Made by a program: the position numbers and the translations under genes. A stretch of 10,109 nt of DNA, from positions 1 through 10,109 of the forward strand of contig JALLAZ010001129.1 of the NCBI GenBank assembly GCA_036939755.1, read 5' to 3'. Source of the DNA: Stephanodiscus triporus (taxonomy: Eukaryota > Bacillariophyta > Thalassiosirophyceae > Thalassiosirales > Thalassiosiraceae). The notes beneath the pieces are model-generated. The model was given only the letters and a program-made list of their open reading frames with translations, was not told where the DNA came from and made no database searches. Shown here piece by piece: positions 1-6,954 of this stretch (within the stretch, counting starts at the first letter, position 1; each line of letters begins with the position of its first letter).

Positions 1-1100
1 CGACGACGAGGCAACAGCAACAGCCGTACGTCGTGGCGCGAGGGGACGGCTCCTCGGGTGGCGGGGGCGTGCCCATGAAGAAGAAACAGGAGGCGACGAC
101 GGCGGATGGAGGGCGACGACGAGAAGGGGGAGGAACGGGCGACGATGGAGACGGCGACGACGACGACGGACCCCTGGTCCGGCCGAAGGTGGGCGCCCCC
201 ATGCCCGTGGGCCGACCGTCGTGGTTCCGCGTCCCGGCGCCGTCCCTCGACTCCGAATCGCGGTACGCCGCCGTGAGGGAGAGCCTGTCGACTCTATCGC
301 TGAACACCGTGTGCGAGGAGGCGCGCTGTCCGAACGTCGGGGAGTGCTGGAACGGCGGCACGGGCACCATCATGCTCCTGGGGGATACGTGCACCCGCGG
401 ATGCATGTTCTGCGCCGTCAAGACCGACGCGAAGCCGCCCCCGCCGGATCCGTTCGAGCCCTTCAAGACGGCCGAGGCGGTCGCGAAGTGGGGGGTGGAC
501 TACATCGTGCTAACCTCCGTCGATCGAGACGACATCCCCGACGGCGGCGCCGGTCACTTCGCGACGACCGTCGAGCTCCTGAAGATCGCCAAGCCCTCCC
601 TCCTCGTGGAGTGCCTCGTGTCGGACTTTCGCGGCGATCCCGACAGCGTCGACAGGCTGGCGAAGTCGGGATTGGACGTGTACGCGCACAACGTCGAGAC
701 GGTCGAACGTCTGCAGAGATACGTCAGGGATCCGAGGGCGGGCTACCGGCAGAGCATCGGCACGCTCGAGCGTGCCAAGAGGGCGAATCCGGACCTGTAC
801 ACCAAGACGAGCGTGATGCTTGGGTTGGGCGAGACGGACGAGGAGGTTTATCAGACGATGAGGGACCTGCGCGCCGCGGACGTCGACGTCGTGACCTTCG
901 GGCAGTACCTCCGTCCCACGGAGAACCACCTGTCAGTGGTGGAGTACGTCACCCCCGAGAAATTCGATCACTTCCGAGAGGTTGGGGAGGAAATGGGGTT
1001 CAAGTACGTTGCGAGTGGCCCGTTGGTGCGATCAAGTTACAAGGCTGGAGAGTTCTACCTGACTCACATGATCAAAAAGGGTAGGGAGGAGAAGGCTTAA
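1..1100 (+). CDS. LIAS: Lipoyl synthase, organellar, 5' end outside window
   Basis: Radical SAM enzyme that inserts two sulfurs into octanoyl groups on lipoate-dependent proteins (pyruvate and 2-oxoglutarate dehydrogenase, glycine cleavage H protein). The auxiliary cluster motif C-x4-C-x5-C has its cysteine codons at 312, 327 and 345. The radical SAM motif C-x3-C-x2-C has them at 390, 402 and 411, reading CTRGCMFC. Further family signatures follow: [30 protein letters not shown], and the C-terminal RSSYKAGE (about 1029-1052) that supplies the serine ligand of the auxiliary cluster. The frame stays open to base 1. The first ATG (75) would give a Lys-, Gly- and Asp-rich N-terminus unlike a transit peptide, so the true start and targeting signal probably lie upstream. 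The mitochondrial and plastid isoforms therefore cannot be told apart. Residues before the core are low complexity, with an Asp/Gly run at about 139-168. GC is about 70% in 421-600 but near 50% after 960. The gene converges with the JmjC gene. Confidence 0.95.
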   Translation, partial: TTRQQQQPYVVARGDGSSGGGGVPMKKKQEATTADGGRRREGGGTGDDGDGDDDDGPLVRPKVGAPMPVGRPSWFRVPAPSLDSESRYAAVRESLSTLSLNTVCEEARCPNVGECWNGGTGTIMLLGDTCTRGCMFCAVKTDAKPPPPDPFEPFKTAEAVAKWGVDYIVLTSVDRDDIPDGGAGHFATTVELLKIAKPSLLVECLVSDFRGDPDSVDRLAKSGLDVYAHNVETVERLQRYVRDPRAGYRQSIGTLERAKRANPDLYTKTSVMLGLGETDEEVYQTMRDLRAADVDVVTFGQYLRPTENHLSVVEYVTPEKFDHFREVGEEMGFKYVASGPLVRSSYKAGEFYLTHMIKKGREEKA

Positions 1101-1472
1101 GGAAAGGGAAATGGATGATACATTCATGTAGTAAATCTTTGCATAAAAAAATAAACACCGAAAAATCGTATCGCTTATTGGTCGTAATCACAGCTAAACT
1201 GAAGAGATCTACTCGTAATCGCAGTTGATCGATGACTCCAGAGGTGACCCAAACCTCCACTATTTCACCTTAGTGGCTGTTACCGGGGGTCTCAGCTCGC
1301 TGCTTCTTGGTCACTGGCTTGACCACTGGCTTCGACCGTAATGCTGCGACAGATACTGTACCAGCATTCTTGACTGTTTTGCTGGCATATGAGCTCGTTT
1401 CTCTTGTGCAGGGCATCACAGTTTTCACACAAAGAACCCATCGGGACTCTCCGCAGTATTTCTTTTCTTATG
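1101..1472. other. Convergent intergenic region, 372 bp
   Basis: This is the space between the stop codons of lipoyl synthase (+) and the JmjC gene (-). It should hold the two 3' untranslated regions. The only recognisable signal is the AATAAA at 1150. Short open frames exist on both strands. One minus-strand frame (1501-1292) runs past the JmjC stop in another frame and has a few Cys pairs, but shows no recognisable domain. Confidence 0.6.
1150..1155 (+). terminator. Candidate poly(A) signal AATAAA for lipoyl synthase
   Basis: A canonical AATAAA lies 50 nt after the lipoyl synthase stop codon, inside an A-rich run. The position fits 3' end formation. No transcript evidence is available, and algal poly(A) signals are often degenerate. 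Confidence 0.4.
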
Positions 1473-2495
1473 TCATCGCCACCACACATTTGCACTAACA
1501 CTCATCTCCAGTGAACGAACATGATGCCACCATCTCTTTGGAATGTACAGCCCATCACCTGGACCTAATACACACTTGTACGGGATGGGACCCGACGCTT
1601 TGAATTCAGGAAATCGCTTATGATCGGGGTTTTCGATGTCAACTGCACTGGTATTGTATTGATTACCATCGGCTCCGGCATAATGCCAAGATGGGGTTCT
1701 TCCCGCTGTCTCTTTTCCTCCTTCTTTCAAACTATGGCATTGGTCGTCAGGAGGAAATAAAAGAACTCTTTTCCAGCCAACAACTTGCATCAATATATTG
1801 TCGAGTGGATCGAAATGCAGGGGAGACACAGTGTGCCTTGGCCCCATCCAAAGCATGGTGTGGTATAATTTTCCATCCCCTATGCCGTATCCGCCATCCT
1901 TGCAAAAGCTTGGAATGGGGATGTCATTCAACACTTGATGAAAGAGCTCATTTTGAGCGAGGTATGCCACATCCTTGTCAATTCGATGATGCTGCACATC
2001 TCGTTCCAGTTCCTCCGGTCTTTGGGACTGTTGATATTCCCTGCTTTCAATCTCCATATTCCTTGCCAAATAGTTCAAATATTCCCCAAACATCATGGGG
2101 ACTCTATTCGCGCTAGTATATCCTTTCCCGATCTCCACCTCTACCGGAGTGTCCTCGCCTACCGCCGCGCGCCAGTATTCGATACTGCGCCAAAAGTAGA
2201 TGGCGTCGCAGGTACCGAGCAGATTTCGGAGGAGTAGCGGAGTTTGTGATTCGAACGATGGACGCAGCGCGTTGGCTATTTCAATTTGATTGTTTGGCAC
2301 ATTTGATATGGTGCTGTTTGGGGTTGGCAGAGACTGGTCCGCATAGCAAGGCATTGGGAAGTTGGGCTTGGACGTGCTAGATGTCGCCGATGAAGACGAG
2401 AAAAAGGACCATGAATGACGCAAATAATGAGTTCGTCGTGGCGCATTGGACATGCGTGTGCTTCTGGCGAACTGGGAAAGAGGCGATGCAATCAT
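1473..2495 (-). CDS. KDM8: KDM8/JMJD5-like JmjC (cupin_8) 2-oxoglutarate oxygenase
   Basis: A 340-aa, intronless Fe(II)/2-oxoglutarate-dependent JmjC oxygenase. In animals the nearest family, KDM8/JMJD5, acts as a protein arginyl hydroxylase. The C-terminal cupin is complete. The iron ligands are H227 and D229 (in SPLHFDP) and H324 (in WWHHVRSLE). K242 in GWKRVLLFP is the expected 2-oxoglutarate anchor. KDM8-like signatures include YLAQNELFHQV (179-189), VDIENPDHKRFPEF (285-298) and the terminal NVWWR, ending where animal KDM8 ends. Before the JmjC core lies a charged Arg/Glu/Gln-rich insertion (about 147-172). The first 50 residues contain no Asp or Glu but many Arg, Ser and His, like a mitochondrial presequence; there is no hydrophobic signal peptide. 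An internal start at M15 is possible. Other cupin_8 hydroxylases (TYW5- or HIF1AN-like) fit less well. The gene is transcribed divergently from the VASt gene. Confidence 0.85.
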   Translation of the reverse strand: MIASPLSQFARSTRMSNAPRRTHYLRHSWSFFSSSSATSSTSKPNFPMPCYADQSLPTPNSTISNVPNNQIEIANALRPSFESQTPLLLRNLLGTCDAIYFWRSIEYWRAAVGEDTPVEVEIGKGYTSANRVPMMFGEYLNYLARNMEIESREYQQSQRPEELERDVQHHRIDKDVAYLAQNELFHQVLNDIPIPSFCKDGGYGIGDGKLYHTMLWMGPRHTVSPLHFDPLDNILMQVVGWKRVLLFPPDDQCHSLKEGGKETAGRTPSWHYAGADGNQYNTSAVDIENPDHKRFPEFKASGPIPYKCVLGPGDGLYIPKRWWHHVRSLEMSVSANVWWR

Positions 2496-2800
2496 GGTGT
2501 AATGCCGTGTTCGGTGGATGGTAGATGGTGGATGGTGGTGGATGACTGCGCGGGAAGTCTTGCCCGAGGCTCAGCGGATCGCGGATCCGAGATTTATGAT
2601 TTCCGCGTCTCTGGGCATTTGGAATCCTACGTAGGGTCTCCTGTGAAGATGTCACCAAAAATTGCACCCAACCAACCCAACGCTCCCCCCAACTTTCCAC
2701 CTCTATGTAATACTATCCAACCATGTGGAACTTCATCTTTCACAGCCCGACACCAAAATTATTCATTGCCCACAATGGCACTTGATGTTTAGTGACGTCA
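2496..2800. promoter_or_regulatory. Divergent promoter region, JmjC (-) and VASt (+) genes
   Basis: The 305 bp between the two start codons should hold both promoters and leaders. Visible structure: a degenerate GGTGGATGGT-type microsatellite (about 2513-2546), a GCGGATCGCGGATCCGA stretch (about 2575-2590), and a perfect TGACGTCA palindrome touching the VASt start codon. On the plus strand two short upstream reading frames, 2723-2785 (20 codons plus stop) and 2775-2792 (5 codons plus stop), precede the VASt ATG. No convincing TATA box is seen. Confidence 0.5.
2793..2800. promoter_or_regulatory. Palindromic CRE/bZIP site TGACGTCA
   Basis: A perfect 8-bp palindrome lies directly before the ATG at 2801. 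TGACGTCA is the consensus site of CREB/ATF-type bZIP factors. In the diatom Phaeodactylum, TGACGT/ACGTCA half-sites are the CO2/cAMP-responsive elements of the PtCA1 promoter. Here the site would lie in the transcribed leader, which is unusual, so it may be chance. Confidence 0.3.
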
Positions 2801-5104
2801 ATGAGTGGCGATGGTGGTGATTTACCTGCAGCACCAGCACTGTTGATTGACTTATCCGTTAACACATTGGCTGTTGGCGAGGAGCCGATTGACAAAGAAG
2901 AAGAAGACCAGGAGCACACCGGGGAGCTGCTAGTAGACTTTTCAGAAAGGTCTATCCCGTCCGCAAGACGATTGGCTGTTGGCGACGAGCCGATTGACAA
3001 AGAAGAACAAGGCCTGGAACATACCGGGGAACTGCTAGTAGACTTTTCAGAAAGACCTATGCCTCTAGATCGCGGCAAGTCTTCCTTCTCTTTTATTCAA
3101 TGCCCGCAAGACACAATCGCCAGTGATATTAAAGACAGTATGTGCACATCTGTCGAGGGCAAGACTGCGGATACAACTTCAAGTCCGACTGCCTTTGAAG
3201 AATTCGCTGGGGATTCAGCGCCTACGCCTAGGAATGCAGTGTCAGAATCATTGGTAGGAGAGATCTTTACGACAGAGAAGAAAGATGATGAAACAGTCCA
3301 AGTTGTATCGTTGGACGAGGCATCCTCTGAGGTTAACTCTGTCCTTTCTCATAATGGCTTGATCAGCAATGACGATATCGCTCAAAATGGCGTTACAGCG
3401 TCGGCAATCCTATCCTCTACTGCAACTTCAAATTCTACCCGAAAGGAATCAGGTGAGGGGAAAACAAAAATCGTCTCCAAAACCCCCTTCGACGCGTTTG
3501 GAGATTACGTAGTAAATTTCTTTCAAAGAACAGTTGTTTACGAGGAAGAGCTAGAGCTGCGGCAAAGTCAGCAGCATCTGCACCTGAATAGCACTTTTCG
3601 TGGCAGCTCAAGAAGAAATATTCACATAACTACTGAATTTTCTGAGGGACAAGTGTCAACCAGTACTGCAGATACTACTACCGATGTCAAACTGAATAAA
3701 GCCAATGGCCTAACTACCCCTGAATTGGAAGCCCTAGCAACTGTTGAGGCCATATCTGGATTTCGCGATGTTTCTGAGGTAAAGAAGCAGTTGAAAGCAG
3801 AGCATTCATTTTATGTGGTAGATGAGGATCAATCCAAGAAGAAGATGAGAAATGCCGACGAAGCGCCGATTGAAACGGAAGCATCAACGAAACAGCAGGC
3901 GGAAAATTGGGCGATATTTTTTAGAGAGAAGGACAAAATCAAGTTTAATGAAGCGGCGATCGAGGTATGTCTTGTGCTATTATTTGTTTTTCATTTGCTA
4001 TTGAGCATCGTAATTCTGATTTGTACACGTTGATGTCTGTGGATAGAGCCTTGTCCTTCCACTGAGTGTCGATGAATTTTACAATCGCGTTCTTGCAGAC
4101 GATTCCAGTCATTCCTTTAATAAGTTTATGTGTGATATCGGGGAGTTGGATGTTGATATAACTCCCTGGGATCTGCCATCTGCATCCACGACATGGGCAG
4201 CATCGGAGTCCTTATCACGCACCATCCATTACACGCACCCAGTCAACGCTCCTATGGCGCCACCAACGGCCAAGGCGCGCAAGCAACAGATTCTTCACAA
4301 ATTTAGCAATGCTGGATTGTGTTTAGAGACTTGCACGATAGTTGAGGAGGTGCCTATGGCCGACTGTTTCGTGGTTGAGGATCGCTTGTGGGTACATGGT
4401 GCCAAAGACGGAAGTGAAGGATGCGTTCTCTCCGTAACTTTCCAAATACGGTTTGTCAAAGGTGCGGCTTTCCACATTCCTACGATATTTGACAGGTGCA
4501 ATATTGACACACTTTCCTCTCGCCTCATTCTTTTTCGTCGTCATCGCTCATCGAAGGTACACTTTTTCGAAGGATTATTGAGAACACCACCAGAAGAGAG
4601 TATGCAATTTTCTGGGATCAATTTGCTGAGATGGTGTTAGGGTTGGGAGAAGATTCGCGAGAGGCAGATATTGGACTGGAGGATGCGGCGGCAATTGTAG
4701 AGGAAGAAGGGCACGAAATGCCTTTGTCGTCTGCAATGAGTTGTATTCGAAGACTCTCTCGCAGACTGTCCATTGTGACCAAATCTCCATCTACTAGGGA
4801 AGGTTTGCACATTGAGGGAGTGGAAGAAGAGTGGGGAATCTATGTTCAGAGGATAGTAAATTTTGTTCGTGATGGCGTCCGGTACATAAGAAAACAAGTT
4901 ACTGAGAGTGATAATGCGTTCGTTGTGGCGGGTGCAGTTTTTTTCTTGATGATGTCTCTCAACCTTGTTGCGATGAGGCAGATGATGGTGTTGGGTCAAT
5001 CTCTGCAAAAGATGGATGCACGCCTTGAAAAAATTGATCTCAATCAAGCAATTTTGTTGAAATTATGGAATGAAAAAGTTTTGGATGAGTCTTGTTCCAG
5101 CTAG
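2801..5104 (+). CDS. VASt-domain membrane protein, three exons (714 aa)
   Basis: Exons 2801-3964, 4047-4495 and 4573-5104 join in frame (2145 nt). Residues 1-388 are Ser/Thr- and acid-rich and probably disordered; they contain a 35-residue tandem duplication. Exon 2 plus the start of exon 3 (about 389-558) form a VASt domain, with LPLSVDEFYNRVL, ITPWDLP, an HPVNAPMAPP-like strand, EEVPMADCFVVEDRLWV and VTFQIRFVKG, closing with FDRIIENTTRREYAIFWDQF across the exon 2/3 splice. A single transmembrane helix (about 653-672, FVVAGAVFFLMMSLNLVAM) follows, then a short amphipathic, coiled-coil-like tail. VASt domains of the Lam/Ltc, Aster and plant VAD1 group bind or move sterols at ER contact sites. 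A role here in ER-anchored lipid transfer is inference. The usual upstream GRAM domain is not seen. ATG 2801 is chosen because the frame has a stop just upstream (2783-2785) and no earlier ATG. Confidence 0.85.
2867..3076 (+). repeat. Two-copy in-frame tandem repeat, 105 bp (35 aa)
   Basis: Units 2867-2971 and 2972-3076 encode LAVG[E/D]EPIDKEE...EHTGELLVDFSER. By eye the first 89 bp of each unit differ at 9 positions, and the last 16 bp have diverged. A shorter echo, LLIDLS, just upstream (about 2840-2857) resembles the LLVDFS end of the unit and may be a degenerate earlier copy. The acidic repeats lie in the N-terminal low-complexity part of the VASt protein. Confidence 0.9.
3965..4046 (+). 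other. Intron 1 of the VASt gene (82 bp, phase 0)
   Basis: Donor GAG|GTATGT, acceptor GGATAG|AGC. Removal joins codon GAG (Glu) to AGC (Ser), giving AAIE-SLVLPLSVDEFY, which restores the start of the VASt domain. Read-through would hit a stop at 4031. The next AG, two bases on, would shift the frame. Confidence 0.85.
4496..4572 (+). other. Intron 2 of the VASt gene (77 bp, phase 2)
   Basis: Donor GACAG|GTGCAA, acceptor CTTTTTCGAAG|G. The split codon AG+G is Arg, giving FDR-IIENTTRREY inside the last helix of the VASt domain. The other nearby AG (4555-4556) gives the wrong frame. The donor is not a strong consensus. Confidence 0.8.
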
Positions 5105-5228
5105 TTTATGTATTTATCGTATAAACAACCAGTAATGCGGCAGGGGAGAATTCAACTGATGTACCTTCGTGTCGAAACTTGATCATCCCATGATTCAACG
5201 TCCCCCTGACCCAAACAGCAATTATTTT
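5105..5228. other. Convergent 3' region between VASt and NUP50 genes
   Basis: Only 124 bp separate the two stop codons, so the 3' untranslated regions probably overlap. A TATAAA variant (5120-5125, + strand) and, on the minus strand, GATAAATACATAAA are the only poly(A)-like elements seen. Confidence 0.4.
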
Positions 5229-6730
5229 TTATGCCACCATCCTCATCAGCGTCTCGTGCAACTTATCCAAACAGTCGGGTTTCACCTGCAGCATGAAAGG
5301 TTCCGGCCCCTTACTTGCGTCCTCGATTGCGATGAATTTCGCAAACGTTGCCTTCCCCTGCTTCCCATCCTTGATAATTTTCTCAAACCTCATCCCCTTA
5401 GAAATGGCTACATTGAACTGCACCTTACCGATCTCATTCCGTATCACCATGCGATGTTTGGACGTCGTCTTGTGACGGTATAAGCGGAGTACGCCAGCAC
5501 CGAACTTCTTCCATTTCTTGTCCTCGAACTTCATATGTTTTGCACGAACCTCATGCAATATCTCTTCTTCGGTGTTGTCCTCTTGTTCGATTTTTTCGAC
5601 CTTTCCATCATCTGGATTGGAGGTTGGATCATCGTCGTCGTGGTTTCCATCGCCACTGGCAGCTGTCTGGGCGGTTGTGAAGGTAGGAGTGGAAGAAGGG
5701 GGGGCGCCAAACGAAAAAGCGGGTTTGGACGTGAATGAAAATGTTCCAGCGGGCGCGGATGCAGCGGGAGGAGCAGGCGCCGCCGTCAAAGGAAATGAAA
5801 ATGGTTTCGCCGCAGGTGGTGGAGCCGCCCCCCCAAAGGACCACAACGAACTGGCGGTTTGAGTGTCGCTTCTTGATGTTGTTGTCAGATTAGCAGATGA
5901 TGTGTGGTCCACTGCAGGAGCTTCATTTTCCATCTCAGATTCGATGTCTTCCATATGCTGTAGATACTCCTTCATGAACTGTGCATAGTCACAAGTACGC
6001 AACTGTCCCTCCCAATGGTCCACAATAGTCTGCATCAAAATCGTATTCAGTTCCGTAATCTTTCCGCTCTTAACCGTGTTCGATGACTGTCGTGGTGTCG
6101 ACAGTAATGTATTGGGGGCGGTATCAGTAACAGTCATCTGAGAAGCAGTGGTGTTGGGAGCGAAGGAAAATGTAGAAATTGCAGGTTTGGGAGCAGCTGA
6201 TGCCGAAGAAGAAGTGAACGAGAATGTGTGTTTGGGGAGGGGCGCCGTTGTGGGAGCAGTAGATTTCGAAGCGAATGCAATATTGGCAAATGGATTCGGT
6301 TTGGACGGTGGCTGCTGCCCGTCTGAGTTATGGGATGTCTGAGCTGAGGACATCGCGGTTGGTTGTACCAGGGCAGTGGAGGCGAAGGGGTTAGAGGAAG
6401 CGAGAGGTTGTGTCGACACGGTCGAGGCGGACGAGGCCACCCCTGAACCACTTCCACTGCCGAAATTTCGCCTACAAAAAAATGGAAAGAAGACATAGTT
6501 GGTCAGTCAGAAAAAATTACGGGTCCATCGAACATCAGCGAGTATGCAACAAATCGCTGTACAACTCACCTCGAAACCTTTACGATCTTTCGCCGTTGCA
6601 TCACATCCTCACTCGCACGGGTCATTCCCCGACCAGGATCCGGCTGTACTGCAAATCGATCATCATCCTGGCCTGCTTCGTAGGCGTCCTTGTTGAGTTG
6701 GCTTTCGCTCACGCGCTTCAGCTTCGGCAT
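5229..6730 (-). CDS. NUP50: Nucleoporin NUP50, two exons (467 aa)
   Basis: Exons 6730-6570 and 6471-5229 (1404 nt). NUP50/Nup2 is a mobile nuclear-basket nucleoporin that binds importin-alpha and Ran and speeds cargo release. The basic N-terminus (MPKLKRVSES) and the ASEDVMQRRKIVKVSRRNFG segment (39-58) match the two importin-alpha binding pieces of animal NUP50 (ASEEVL...KRRNVG-like). Two NPFA motifs follow, then a Ser/Thr/Ala-rich linker with five FSF motifs but only two FG motifs (SFGG and FSFG). A conserved helical segment (about 189-236, ITELNTILMQTIVDHW... FMKEYLQHMEDIES) lies in the middle. An Asp/Glu-rich stretch precedes the C-terminal Ran-binding domain (about 354-467), recognisable by KKWKKFGAGVLRLYRHK, RMVIRNEIGKVQFN and the closing PFMLQVK. 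The first exon was recovered from the sequence upstream of the long open frame. Nuclear pore location is inferred from the family. Confidence 0.93.
6472..6569 (-). other. Intron of the NUP50 gene (98 bp, phase 2)
   Basis: On the minus strand the donor is TCGAG|GTGAGT and the acceptor TTTTTTTGTAG|GCG, with a good pyrimidine tract. The split codon AG+G is Arg54, giving KVSR-RNFGSG, inside the second importin-alpha binding motif. If retained, the donor itself supplies a stop: AGG TGA. Confidence 0.92.
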
Positions 6731-6954
6731 TTTATTATTTCATGGGTTGGGGAGGACGCAAGGACCCCGCCCCGTTTCTCGACCTCCGCCGTCTCCTCCG
6801 AGGACAGACCTTTTTCCTCTGGGTAGGTAAGTATCTAAGTACGTACCTTACTCTGCGATACCTGAAACAAAGTAGAGAACTCTCTCTCTTTCCCACACAA
6901 CAACAACGCGTGTGATGTTGTCGCTGGCTCACATCGCTCACTCGCAGATGACAG
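6731..6954. promoter_or_regulatory. Divergent promoter region, NUP50 (-) and GG-repeat gene (+)
   Basis: 224 bp between the two start codons. It holds a CTCTCTCTCT tract (6880-6889), an imperfect inverted repeat around GTACGTAC (about 6826-6850), an ACGCGT palindrome (6906-6911) and CAACAACAAC-rich leader-like sequence. The tandem ATGATCGATGATCGATG overlaps the downstream start codon at 6955. No TATA box is evident. None of these elements can be assigned a factor. Confidence 0.45.

Noticed and set aside
221..1084. Long second-frame open reading frame (287 codons) inside lipoyl synthase
   Set aside because: Arg/Gly-rich composition typical of a GC-rich shadow frame; the lipoyl synthase frame is unambiguous.
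1292..1501. Minus-strand open frame overlapping the 3' end of the JmjC gene, possibly a C-terminal extension with Cys pairs
   Set aside because: It is in another frame, no plausible intron joins it (too little space after the last conserved residues), and KDM8 proteins normally end at the WW motif reached here.
2377..2700. Minus-strand frame of 107 codons across the divergent promoter
   Set aside because: It overlaps the JmjC start in another frame, has no recognisable domain, and sits in likely promoter sequence.
3478..3530. FFAT-like motif (TPFDAFGD) in the VASt protein as a VAP-binding site
   Set aside because: The position before the core Phe is Pro, and the acidic residue expected at the end is displaced; too weak to call.
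5518..5862. Open frames on the plus strand over NUP50
   Set aside because: Ala/Gly-rich or low-complexity translations that mirror the repetitive NUP50 linker; no domain.
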